A stretch of 64,000 nt of DNA from Coxiellaceae bacterium. GTDB lineage: Bacteria; Pseudomonadota; Gammaproteobacteria; Coxiellales; Coxiellaceae. The notes below the pieces were generated by a model. The model did not search any database. It was not told the DNA's origin and was given only the letters and a program-made list of their open reading frames with translations. Shown piece after piece: positions 55,953 through 64,000 of the stretch. The stretch spans positions 1-64,000 of the forward strand of contig WTGG01000014.1 in the NCBI GenBank assembly GCA_011523685.1. The letters are read 5' to 3'. Made by a program: the position numbers and the translations under genes. Numbering within the stretch: position 1 is the stretch's first letter; the number at the start of each line of letters is the position of its first letter.

Positions 55953-56849
55953 ATGTTATCTAAATTAAAAAACAGCCCATCATTTCTTCATGCTACAATA
56001 GGATTTTACGACTTGTATAATCGAATGTTTAGTCAAAAATTTAGTAGAAAAGATTTTTCTAAAAAGATAAATGATACTATCTCAGAAATAAGATTAAACG
56101 GGTGCTGTGTTATCGAATGTGCCATTCCAAATGATCTTTGCGATCAACTTGTAACAGCTCATAAAAGGATAGGTGAGTACACGGACATTACTTATAAAAA
56201 TGATCGAAGGACATGGGGGATTCATAATATTTCGGATATTCATAGGGATTATTTAAAATATTATGAAGACCATTTAGATGGGAAATCTCTCGGAGAGAAA
56301 TATTGTGGTTCACAACTAAAACTCTCTACATTACTAGCTGGAAGGTTGAGTGCTGATTGTGTAGAGCCTGGAGGATCAGGTGCTGGATGGCATAGAGATA
56401 GCTTTACTCAACAGTTTAAGTCGATTTTGTATTTAACCGATGTGACGGAAAAAAATGGACCTTTTCAATACATAAAAGGATCTCACTTGAGATCAAATAT
56501 TCGGAAGGTGCTGAGAATGAGAAATCTGAAGCATGAACAGAAAAGATTGACACGCTACACAAATGAGGATATTGATTTAATTTTAGAAGAATTAGATTCT
56601 ACAGTGACTACATTAACAGGAAAAAAAGGTTCAATTCTTTTTGCAGATACGCGCGGTATACATCAAGGATCCCCCATATTAGAATGTGAACGTTTTTCGT
56701 TAACAACGTACTATACTGCTGATAATGTTCAGATTACAGATGAGATGACTGCTTTAAATAATTATACCATCAATAAGGCCTCCATGTTTGGCATGCAACG
56801 TCAGTTAGACAGTAGATCTCTTGATAAATATATATCTATGGAAAGTTAA
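55953..56849 (+). CDS. Phytanoyl-CoA dioxygenase (PhyH)-family Fe(II)/2-oxoglutarate enzyme
   Basis: The 298-aa protein has the double-stranded beta-helix metal triad His147-x-Asp149 (GAGWHRDSFTQ) and His237 (ADTRGIHQGSPI), with an Arg about ten residues on (ERFSLTTYY) for 2-oxoglutarate. FQYIKGSHLR is a PhyH signature. Likely hydroxylates a sugar, acyl side chain or lipid in this pathway; substrate unknown. It overlaps the Wzy-like gene by one base. Confidence 0.8.
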   Translation: MLSKLKNSPSFLHATIGFYDLYNRMFSQKFSRKDFSKKINDTISEIRLNGCCVIECAIPNDLCDQLVTAHKRIGEYTDITYKNDRRTWGIHNISDIHRDYLKYYEDHLDGKSLGEKYCGSQLKLSTLLAGRLSADCVEPGGSGAGWHRDSFTQQFKSILYLTDVTEKNGPFQYIKGSHLRSNIRKVLRMRNLKHEQKRLTRYTNEDIDLILEELDSTVTTLTGKKGSILFADTRGIHQGSPILECERFSLTTYYTADNVQITDEMTALNNYTINKASMFGMQRQLDSRSLDKYISMES

Positions 56850-58165
56850 TGACTAATGGAATGAAGGTTATACTATCTTATTATGTGATATTCTATGTCA
56901 TTCCAGCTATTGGATATACTTTTTATGATGATGCTATTGTAGAAGCGTTTCCTGGATATTCATATACAAATCCTACCATTCTTTCAAGTCTCTATATCTT
57001 GTTATCATTTGCGCTGTATATTTGCATGAGAAAGTACTCACTTAAGAAAAAGATTCATAATTATAATATATGTATACTACCATATCTCGGGAACCTATAT
57101 TCTTTTTTTCGTCCTTATTTCGCATCTTTCTGCTTATTAATCGCTTTGTATGGTTATAGAAATCATCTTCTAACCTTTAGATATTCTTCTGAAAGTATAT
57201 CCGATAGTGGGATTTCGATGATTCTTTCCTTGATGCAGTATTTAGTAATGGCAGATGTGTTTTATTTCACATTTTCTAAGAGATCTAAATCGATAAGTTT
57301 AATTAATATAATTATGTCGATTTCACTTGTACTTCTTTCGAGCGGGATCGTCAGTTCTATAACAGGTTTTTCTATTTTTATTTTGACTATATTCCCACAA
57401 TATAAGGATTTATTCATCTCGAAAATAAGATTCAAACCCCGATATATTTTTATCTTTTTCATTGCTTTATTTATTGCGCCTCAAGCGTTCAATCTAGCTA
57501 CAAATTTCGGAGCATCAATTAAGCATGGTACTTACAATTTTACTTTATCTTCAGCAGTTGATGCATCAAGTTATCAAGTTAATAGTACCACCTCATCTTT
57601 AGACGGGTTTGTTGGAAGAATAAGTAGTCACTATATATCACTTCTGGCGACATCTCAAAATTTATTTAATGTCGAATATAGCTCAGCTTATGTCTGGTCC
57701 ATACTTATCAAAGGCATTAATTATCGGTTAGGTAGGATATTAAGATACAACTCATATTCTGATAAGCCAAGAAACTCTACTCTTTCACAATACAACTACA
57801 GGAATATAACGCAAGGTATTACGACAAATAGAACAGGTAGTACACCTGGCGTAATTGCTTCTTTTAATTATTTCTTTTTATTTCCTTTGAATATTTTAAT
57901 TCTGACGATTTATCTGGTATTTATTGAGCGTTTCATTAATACTTTGACCTATCTGTATCCAGAAATGAATTTTTTCGTAACCTTCTTCCTTTCAAGAACA
58001 TTTTTTAATTTCACTTTAGCTTCACCATTTGATCTCATAAATATAATCGATGGTGGATTTATATACGCACTGATAATTTTCATGATGTATCGTCATAATT
58101 TAAATCAGATACGATCTGCTAGCGTTACAAAAAACACAATATGTAATGAAATTTCTTATACTTAA
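56849..58165 (+). CDS. Wzy-like O-antigen/capsule polymerase
   Basis: The 438-aa polytopic protein has about 10-11 hydrophobic helices and a large periplasmic loop around residues 215-330 (FNLATNFGASIKHGTYNFTL to TQGITTNRTGSTPGVIAS), the layout of Wzy polymerases. Sequence motifs are too divergent for a family call. Its company (Wzx, transferases) supports the role. ATG overlaps the PhyH stop (TTAATGA). Confidence 0.65.
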   Translation: MTNGMKVILSYYVIFYVIPAIGYTFYDDAIVEAFPGYSYTNPTILSSLYILLSFALYICMRKYSLKKKIHNYNICILPYLGNLYSFFRPYFASFCLLIALYGYRNHLLTFRYSSESISDSGISMILSLMQYLVMADVFYFTFSKRSKSISLINIIMSISLVLLSSGIVSSITGFSIFILTIFPQYKDLFISKIRFKPRYIFIFFIALFIAPQAFNLATNFGASIKHGTYNFTLSSAVDASSYQVNSTTSSLDGFVGRISSHYISLLATSQNLFNVEYSSAYVWSILIKGINYRLGRILRYNSYSDKPRNSTLSQYNYRNITQGITTNRTGSTPGVIASFNYFFLFPLNILILTIYLVFIERFINTLTYLYPEMNFFVTFFLSRTFFNFTLASPFDLINIIDGGFIYALIIFMMYRHNLNQIRSASVTKNTICNEISYT

Positions 58166-58457
58166 GCTTTCTTGATTGAATGATGGGGCTTCAGAGTTTC
58201 AGATTGCATAGAATCGCGGAAACGTTTACCCAGCTGATCGTTATTGATTGCAGAACTACTTACGACCCTACAACGCATTCAGAATATAGCCTTATGGATT
58301 TTTGCTACAAGAAAATTTAATAATTTTGAATAATCATAGTATGGATATATACTGTTTCTCATCAATCAAGACCACTGTAATATTTTTGATTATGCTTGCT
58401 ATCCCATGGTATGGGAGCCGGTAATTATGAGAGTCTTTATTTCCCTAGCAAAACAAT

Positions 58458-58485
58458 GATGTGATAGCTATCACATCCTTATAAA
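58458..58485. promoter_or_regulatory. Perfect CRP-type palindrome with overlapping -10
   Basis: A 20-bp perfect palindrome (58458-58477) contains TGTGATAGCTATCACA, matching the CRP consensus TGTGA-N6-TCACA in all ten conserved bases. A TATAAA lies 4-9 bases after its core (58480-58485). The site centre would be near -24 of the predicted start, between -35 and -10, which suggests repression. It lies in the 341-base gap before the GT4 gene; a second hairpin (CCCAT / ATGGG near 58404-58416) is also there. Confidence 0.7.
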
Positions 58486-58506
58486 CGCTTACTAAAAGAG
58501 AGATAT

Positions 58507-59751
58507 ATGAAAATTTGGTTAATAAAAGATGGCGAGCCTCTGCCTGTTGGTTCTAACAATGATAGGTTGCTACGGATTGGGATTTTAGCAAATACATTGG
58601 GCGCACTAGATCATCAGGTTACCTGGTGGTCTTCTACCTTCAATCATCATAAAAAGATATTTAGAAACACAAAAAATATATCAGAAAAATATTCAAAAAA
58701 TTTGACAATCAACCAAATTCATTCCCCTGGCTATAAAAAAAATATTTCCTTTAAGCGAATGTTTCATAACTTCGTCGTTGCTAAGCGGTTTAATCGACTT
58801 GCAAAGCAAAGCGAGAAGCCAGATGTAATTTTATGCTGCCTTCCGACTATCGAGCTTGCAAAGCGAGCTGTAGAATATGCCAATTCTTATAATATACCTG
58901 TAATTATCGATTTAAGAGACATGTGGCCAGATATTTTTCTATATTCTGTCCCAAGTAAACTAAGATGGCTTGCTCGTATCATTTTTTTCAATCAATTTAA
59001 GCAAATGCGATATGTATGTGCTAATGCTACAAATCTTGTTGGCGTGTCTGAAGGATTCTTACAGTGGGGGCTTGAATATGCAGGCCGGGTTAGAAATGTT
59101 GATGATGAAGTTTTCCCGTTAGGCTACGTTGACATGTTTCATGCCGACTCTATGATGAGAAATAAGGAAAATATTTTTTGGGAGAAATACGGGTTATCTA
59201 GAGAAGATTTTATTATAGTGTATGCAGGCTCTTTATCTTCTAAGATAAATTTTGAGCCAATAATCGAGGCAGTATCGGAGATCGGCCCTTGTGTAAAACT
59301 TGTTATAGCTGGATTAGGCGATACTTATAAAGACCTTGTTCGAGAAACTCGAGATATAGATAATATTATATTAACAGGGTGGCTTAATAAAGATCAATTG
59401 AGTGGTTTATTAGATGTTGCAAAAATCGGTTTGTATCCATACCCTAATAGAAAAGACTTTAGTGACCATTTGCCAAATAAATTTATTGAATATCTTTGTA
59501 GCGGAACCCTAGTACTATCGAGAGTAGATTCATTTGAAATGAAATCATTTTTTGAAAAATATTCTTGTGGATTTACATATACAGATAATGTGGATAGTTT
59601 GGTTAAGCTGATAAAAGAGCTAATATTTGATAAGGATAAATTAGAAAAACTTTCTCGGTACGCCAGGCAAACATACATAGAAAAATTCGATGCAAAAAAC
59701 GTTTATGGAAGAATGGCAAACTATATTGAATGCTTGGCCAGACGGAAATAA
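58507..59751 (+). CDS. GT4-family glycosyltransferase (WbuB/FnlA-cluster type)
   Basis: The 414-aa protein starts at ATG 58507. GT-B features: N-terminal MKIWLIKDGEPLPVGSNNDR and LLRIGILANTLGALDHQVTW; IPVIIDLRDMWPDIFL, a phrase common in WbuB-like L-FucNAc transferases; and donor-site IIVYAGSLSSKINFEPIIEA and HLPNKFIEYLCSGTLVLSR. It adds a sugar to the repeat unit; specificity unknown. The CRP-type site lies just upstream. Confidence 0.85.
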   Translation: MKIWLIKDGEPLPVGSNNDRLLRIGILANTLGALDHQVTWWSSTFNHHKKIFRNTKNISEKYSKNLTINQIHSPGYKKNISFKRMFHNFVVAKRFNRLAKQSEKPDVILCCLPTIELAKRAVEYANSYNIPVIIDLRDMWPDIFLYSVPSKLRWLARIIFFNQFKQMRYVCANATNLVGVSEGFLQWGLEYAGRVRNVDDEVFPLGYVDMFHADSMMRNKENIFWEKYGLSREDFIIVYAGSLSSKINFEPIIEAVSEIGPCVKLVIAGLGDTYKDLVRETRDIDNIILTGWLNKDQLSGLLDVAKIGLYPYPNRKDFSDHLPNKFIEYLCSGTLVLSRVDSFEMKSFFEKYSCGFTYTDNVDSLVKLIKELIFDKDKLEKLSRYARQTYIEKFDAKNVYGRMANYIECLARRK

Positions 59752-60178
59752 ATTTACAAGATATCCCATATGTTAACTATTACTCTTTCTCGGTTATCAA
59801 GAACAGAATATTAAATTCAATTAGAAACTTAAATTTTATTTGAGGAACATTATAGTGGGCGGATATTGAGTTTGTAAAATATATTAATCCCTTACTTGGT
59901 AATTTTGGTTTTCTCAATTTTTACTATCTATTATTTTTCAAACATTTCTATGTGACCAGGCATTAATTTCACATAGGATTTAGATAATGAATATGTGCAT
60001 ATTACTTTAAGAATAAGAAGACATCTAAATAGTTGATTCTAAGATGGTATTTATTTTTTTCCATAGAATGCTTATGTGTTTATATTAAGATATCAAGGAA
60101 GTTCACATCATCTATCAATAAATACAGGTTATAGATTCAATTTCTAATTAATGACTACTAATTATTTCGGTTATATTT
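59752..60178. other. Intergenic, nothing recognised
   Basis: Very AT-rich 427 bases between the GT4 and AKR genes. Only a single PmrA-like half-site without a tandem partner (near 59806) was noted; no gene, terminator or clear promoter was placed. Confidence 0.4.
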
Positions 60179-61093
60179 ATGAAGGTAAACAGTTTAGAAA
60201 AAAATCAACCTCAATATTTTTTTATTGGTTGTGAAGCACTAGGCGGGACAGATTGGGGTAATGTGGATATAGCAGATTTAAAGAGAACAGTTTCAGAAGC
60301 CTATGACTATGGAATAACATCTTTTGATGTTGCTGACTGCTACGGTTTAGGTATTGCAGAAAAAAACTTAAGCGATGCATTAGCTGAAAAAAGATTTGAG
60401 GCTAACATTGCAACCAAAGGAGGGGTGAGTTGGAGAAAAACAAAATCTCGGGCGATAACAGAAATTAATTTGTCACCAAGCTATATTGAGAAAGCATTTT
60501 ACTGCAGTTTAAAAAGATTGAGACTTGATAAAATCCCATTGTATTATTTACATTATCCCTCTGATTGTGATAATTTTAAAAAGTCTCTGAGTTTACTCAA
60601 TGATTTAAAGAACAAAGGTTTGTTAGGAAAAATTGGATTATCAAACATAAATAGTGCCCATTTAAATATTGCACTTAGGATATGTAATATCGACGTGATA
60701 CAGTTACCAGTTAATATACTCAATAAAACAATTGATACTAGAATAGCTCAAACTTGTGTAGATCATAAGATTAATATTGTTAGCTATAATACACTAGCTT
60801 CAGGTCTTTTATCTGGAAAATATAATCTGAAAACTCGTTTTTATAATAATGATAGAAGGTCTAGAATTGAAGATTTCTCGGGAGAAAAATTCAAAAGAAA
60901 TATTGAACAAGTTGAAAGAATAAAAATAAATGCAAAGGAGTCTGGGGAGGATATTGTATCTTATTCTATAACGCGACTATTTCGTAAGTACTCTGCTATA
61001 TCATCAGCAATAGTTGGTTTAAGTTCCAGGGAACAGTTGCTAGACTTGCATAGGTTAAATACAAAATTACAATTAGATAGGAGAAAAAAATGA
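60179..61093 (+). CDS. Aldo/keto reductase
   Basis: The 304-aa AKR-fold protein has the N-terminal GCEALGGTDWGNVDIADLKR, the catalytic Asp-Tyr in TSFDVADCYGLGIAEKNLSD, Lys in IATKGGVSW and the second-shell LYYLHYPSD, plus KIGLSNINSAHLN. It probably acts on a sugar 4-keto or aldehyde intermediate. It overlaps the methyltransferase gene by 4 bases, so they act in one transcript. Confidence 0.85.
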   Translation: MKVNSLEKNQPQYFFIGCEALGGTDWGNVDIADLKRTVSEAYDYGITSFDVADCYGLGIAEKNLSDALAEKRFEANIATKGGVSWRKTKSRAITEINLSPSYIEKAFYCSLKRLRLDKIPLYYLHYPSDCDNFKKSLSLLNDLKNKGLLGKIGLSNINSAHLNIALRICNIDVIQLPVNILNKTIDTRIAQTCVDHKINIVSYNTLASGLLSGKYNLKTRFYNNDRRSRIEDFSGEKFKRNIEQVERIKINAKESGEDIVSYSITRLFRKYSAISSAIVGLSSREQLLDLHRLNTKLQLDRRKK

Positions 61094-61869
61094 CAACAGA
61101 GGTAATTAGAAAAGAAAAAGAGGCTGAGTTTCATAATCAAAGAGAGATTGATAGGAACTCATTAAGCAAAGAAGATTTTGAAAATAAATACCCAAACAAA
61201 ACCTTTTATTGCATCACTAATTCCGTAAGAAAATACGAGTTTAATTTAATTAAAAAGAACTGTCGTGACAAGGTGGTTCTAGATTACTGTTGTGGTTTGG
61301 GGAATACCTCCCGAAAGGTAGCAAAATATGGCCCGAAGAAGGTTATAGGTATAGATATATCTAGCAGTGAAATTGAGACATGTAGATTACAGGCAAAAAA
61401 TCTTGGGCTTGATAATGTAGAGCATCATGTTATGGATGCTGAGAAAATGTCTTTAGAAAGTAATTCAGTGGATATTGTAATTTGTAATGGTGTTCTCCAT
61501 CATCTTGATGTAAATATTGCCTTTAAAGAAATCCATAGGGTTTTAAAGAAGGGAGGGATTATGATTGCACATGAAGCTCTGGGTTACAATCCTATTATCC
61601 AGTCATACAGAAGACTAACACCAAAAATCAGAACTGAGTGGGAAACAGATCATATCTTGTCAATGAAAGAAGTTAATCTTGCTAAGAAATATTTCACACT
61701 TCACTCCATTAAATTCTTTTATCTTTTTTCTATTCTTGCAATACCATTTAGAAAAAGTAAAATTTTCAAACCATTTCTCAAGTTCTTGTCTGTGCTAGAT
61801 TCTGTCATTCTTAGGCTTCCTTTTATAAGACTTATGGCTTGGCAAATGATTTTTGTTATGAAGAAATAA
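61090..61869 (+). CDS. Class I SAM-dependent methyltransferase
   Basis: The 259-aa protein has the SAM-binding motif I VVLDYCCGLGNTSRKVAK (about 59-76), acidic motif VIGIDISSSEIETCR, motif DAEKMSLESNSVDIVICNGV and LHHLDVNIAFKEIHRVLKK. This is the Methyltransf_11 pattern. The C-terminal part has a hydrophobic stretch FFYLFSILAIPF. Likely methylates a sugar or acyl group in the repeat unit; substrate unknown. Confidence 0.85.
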   Translation: MTTEVIRKEKEAEFHNQREIDRNSLSKEDFENKYPNKTFYCITNSVRKYEFNLIKKNCRDKVVLDYCCGLGNTSRKVAKYGPKKVIGIDISSSEIETCRLQAKNLGLDNVEHHVMDAEKMSLESNSVDIVICNGVLHHLDVNIAFKEIHRVLKKGGIMIAHEALGYNPIIQSYRRLTPKIRTEWETDHILSMKEVNLAKKYFTLHSIKFFYLFSILAIPFRKSKIFKPFLKFLSVLDSVILRLPFIRLMAWQMIFVMKK

Positions 61870-61899
61870 TTTTCAGATATTAAGGGATTTCATTCAATT

Positions 61900-62622
61900 A
61901 TGGCGTTTTTTCAAAAAATATTAAGCCTTTTGATATTAACAATTATGTTTCCCATAATTATAACTTTTTCCGTTATAATTTTTGCTTCTGATCTAAGATT
62001 CCCGTTTTATTTGTCATACAGAATAGGAAAGAATGGACATGCATTTAGATTTTATAAGTTACGTTCAATGGTTTCTAATGCTGATAAAACGGGGGTTGAC
62101 TCAACCCAGGCCAATGATCCTAGAATAACAAAAATAGGCAAGATTGTTAGAAGGTATAAGATCGATGAGCTCTTGCAGTTTATGTGTGTTGTTATGGGTA
62201 CTATGAACATTGTTGGGCCAAGACCAAATGTAAAAAGAGAAGTTGATTTATACACAATTGAAGAAAGAAGATTATTGTTACGCAAACCTGGAGTAACAAG
62301 TATCTCATCAATTGTTTTTTCTGACCTAGGAAATATTTTAGAGGGTTCTGATGATCCAGATATTGCCTACAATCAGTTAGTAAGACCTTGGAAGAATAGA
62401 TTAGATTTATTCTATATCGATAATAGGAATATGTTTTTCGATATCTCCGTGGTGCTCGCAACCTTATTGACAATTTTCTCACAAAAAAAAGCTTTGTTTA
62501 TCGTAACACTTATTTTGAAGAAAATGGGCGCATCGAAAAAGCTTTTGTTAGTTAGTCAAAGATGTGAAGATTTGTACCCATATCCTCCGCCAGGCGCGGA
62601 CGAAATAGTCACTTCGAGATAA
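61900..62622 (+). CDS. Initiating sugar transferase (PglC/WcaJ-type)
   Basis: The 240-aa bacterial sugar transferase (PF02397 type) loads the first sugar-1-phosphate onto undecaprenyl phosphate. It has an N-terminal membrane re-entrant helix (MAFFQKILSLLILTIMFPII), FRFYKLRSMVSNADKTGVDS, NDPRITKIGKIVRRYKIDEL with the catalytic Asp-Glu, and MNIVGPRPNVKREVDLY. The C-terminal 60 residues (a second hydrophobic segment and YPYPPPGADEIV) extend beyond PglC. It sets the first sugar of the repeat unit. Confidence 0.88.
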   Translation: MAFFQKILSLLILTIMFPIIITFSVIIFASDLRFPFYLSYRIGKNGHAFRFYKLRSMVSNADKTGVDSTQANDPRITKIGKIVRRYKIDELLQFMCVVMGTMNIVGPRPNVKREVDLYTIEERRLLLRKPGVTSISSIVFSDLGNILEGSDDPDIAYNQLVRPWKNRLDLFYIDNRNMFFDISVVLATLLTIFSQKKALFIVTLILKKMGASKKLLLVSQRCEDLYPYPPPGADEIVTSR

Positions 62623-62640
62623 TATTAAAAAGGAGTAAAA

Positions 62641-63687
62641 ATGTCTAACTTAATTCAGGACATCATTGATAATGATGTAAAGAAGACAATCGATATTACT
62701 GGCTTATCATCCGATAAACTACTTGAACTCTACAATTCAATGTTACTAATCGAAAAGGTTGAAAACAAAGTAGCGGATTTGGTACGAGAAAACATAGTAA
62801 AGTGTCCTTGTCATTTGGGTGCAGGCCAAGAAGCTATTGCTGTAGGTGTTTGTGATAATTTGACGAATAAAGATTATGTTTTCGGTACACATCGTGCTCA
62901 TGCTCATTTTTTCGCTATGGGGGGACAACTCAATGTTTTCTTTGCAGAGGTGATGGGGAAGAAAACAGGTTGTTCAAAAGGTATCGGTGGATCTATGCAT
63001 TTGATCGATAAAAAAAATGGTTTTTGGGGCTCAGTTCCTATTGTTGGTGCTACAATCCCCATTGCTGCTGGTGCTGCTCTTGCTATAAAAAGAAAGCGAG
63101 AAGATGCTGTCGCCGTGTGTTTTTTTGGTGATGGTGCAACGGAAGAGGGTGCGTTCCAGGAGTCTTTGAATATGGCTGCATCTATGGAGTTACCAGTTTT
63201 ATTTGTATGTGAAAATAACTTTTATTCGAGTCACTTAGATATTAAATATCGTCAGCCTGATCAAAGAACTGCTAGATTTGCCGAAGCTAATTACGTTAAA
63301 TCAATAACTGTAGATGGTAATAATATTATAGCAGTTAAGCAGGAATCTGAACGGATGATAGATTATATTAAACAGACGGGAAAACCGGCTTTTATCGAAT
63401 TTACTACATATCGCTTTTATGGTCATGTTGGTCCAAATAAAGATATTGATGTTGGTGTCCGGCGCAGTGTAGACGATATGAATTATTGGAGTAAGCTAGG
63501 CCCAATTACTAGACTTAAAGACGCGTTGTTAAACTCTGGTGTTCATGAATCTCAATTTACTAAAATAGAAGAGAAGATTGATCTTGATATTCAATTGGCT
63601 GTTCAAGTTGCTGAAAGTGATCCCTATCCCAATGCAAGCGAATTGATGAATAACGTTTATGTTAGTCAAAATCAGTGGAGTAGATAA
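62641..63687 (+). CDS. Thiamine-diphosphate-dependent E1 alpha subunit
   Basis: The 348-aa protein resembles alpha subunits of pyruvate/acetoin/branched-chain 2-oxoacid dehydrogenases: HLGAGQEAIAVGVCDNLTNK, HRAHAHFFAMGG, GSVPIVGATIPIAAGAALAI, and the ThDP motif FFGDGATEEGAFQESLNMAA ending VCENNFYSS. AAGGAG precedes the ATG. E2/E3 partners are not seen; in surface-glycan loci E1 pairs may instead transfer an acyl unit to a sugar or make an acyl donor. Function here is inference. The beta subunit gene starts 2 bases later. Confidence 0.85.
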   Translation: MSNLIQDIIDNDVKKTIDITGLSSDKLLELYNSMLLIEKVENKVADLVRENIVKCPCHLGAGQEAIAVGVCDNLTNKDYVFGTHRAHAHFFAMGGQLNVFFAEVMGKKTGCSKGIGGSMHLIDKKNGFWGSVPIVGATIPIAAGAALAIKRKREDAVAVCFFGDGATEEGAFQESLNMAASMELPVLFVCENNFYSSHLDIKYRQPDQRTARFAEANYVKSITVDGNNIIAVKQESERMIDYIKQTGKPAFIEFTTYRFYGHVGPNKDIDVGVRRSVDDMNYWSKLGPITRLKDALLNSGVHESQFTKIEEKIDLDIQLAVQVAESDPYPNASELMNNVYVSQNQWSR

Positions 63688-63689
63688 AT

Positions 63690-64000
63690 ATGGAACAAGT
63701 TAATTATGGCGAAGCAATACGATTTGGTTTTGAGTATCTATTAGAAAAATACAGCGATTTTACTGTTTTTGGTCAAGGATTATGGAGTCCATGGTACGTT
63801 GGTAACACAATGACTAACCTGGATGAGAAGTTTGGAAGAGACCGTGTTATTGATAGTCCTGTTTCTGAATTAGCATGTACAGGAGCAGCTGTAGGCGCAT
63901 CAATATGTGGTATTCGTACGCTTATTGTTCATCCACGTATGGATTTCATGGTTCTAGCCATTGATCAAATTGTCTCACAAGCTGCAAAATGGAATTATAT
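63690..64000 (+). CDS. Thiamine-diphosphate-dependent E1 beta subunit (partial, cut by window end)
   Basis: The frame begins at ATG 63690 (MEQVNYGEAIRFGFEYLLEK) and is open to the window edge (103 codons). GQGLWSPWYVGNTMTNLDEK, RVIDSPVSELACTGAAVGAS, RTLIVHPRMDFMVLAIDQIV and SQAAKWNY match the N-terminal transketolase-like half of E1 beta subunits. It pairs with the preceding alpha subunit. Confidence 0.88.
   Translation, partial: MEQVNYGEAIRFGFEYLLEKYSDFTVFGQGLWSPWYVGNTMTNLDEKFGRDRVIDSPVSELACTGAAVGASICGIRTLIVHPRMDFMVLAIDQIVSQAAKWNY

Overview
The window looks like a low-GC gammaproteobacterium, most likely of the order Legionellales (the Legionella/Coxiella lineage). This is inferred from housekeeping gene orders (smrB<>prmB-aroC, kdsD-kdsC-lptC-lptB-hpf-ptsN-npr, rpsF-rpsR-DUF2232-rplI-dnaB-alr). 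It also rests on four promoter-like sites that fit the PmrA tandem element known from Legionella and Coxiella ([C/T]TTAATATT-N2-[C/T]TTAATATT). No rRNA, tRNA or CRISPR was seen.

Layout. 1-5.9 kb is accessory and decaying: two direct IS66-family remnants flank a frameshifted secreted-protein gene, a 473-aa membrane protein with a PmrA-type promoter and Glu-rich C-terminus, and a small secreted Cys-rich protein; a frameshifted DoxX gene follows. 5.9-10.8 kb holds coaBC, asd, aroC and prmB, with smrB divergent. 10.8-13.8 kb is accessory: a 62-aa gene with a PmrA-type promoter, an AraC-type regulator, a lipoprotein and an aldehyde-dehydrogenase relic. 13.8-21.4 kb is core: an SDR epimerase, a SemiSWEET-like protein, PTS-Ntr genes, hpf, lptB, lptC, kdsC, kdsD, murA and a NIF3 protein. 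lptA, rpoN and rapZ are missing from their usual places.

21.4-26.5 kb is a second accessory island: a 506-aa protein with a PmrA-type promoter, a lipoprotein, a nine-unit 11-bp phased repeat, and two long multiply broken genes that only become visible when frames are joined. 26.5-43.9 kb is core again: phhB, degP/Q, pgeF, rluD, bamD, a dolichol-kinase-like protein, an outer-membrane barrel, nadE, the rpsF operon, dnaB, alr, an LplT transporter fused to a degenerate acyltransferase, galE, a secreted propeller-like protein and a nucleotidyltransferase.

44.3 kb to the end is a surface-polysaccharide locus led by an ops (RfaH recruitment) element. It has a complete pseudaminic-acid-type pathway (PseB, PseC, SpsF/PseF-like CMP transferase, PseG, PseH, PseI). 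It also has an aldo/keto reductase, a class-III aminotransferase, a formyltransferase and a PIG-L deacetylase, so the product is probably an N-formylated or otherwise re-acylated nonulosonic acid. Wzx, Wzy-like, transferase, PhyH dioxygenase, methyltransferase, initiating sugar transferase and thiamine-dependent E1 alpha/beta genes follow, the last cut by the window end. A perfect CRP-type palindrome lies inside this locus.

The most notable signal is the set of four PmrA-type promoters with identical spacing to their -10 boxes. They mark unrelated unknown genes, which are candidates for a Dot/Icm effector repertoire. The window itself contains no dot/icm or pmrAB genes.
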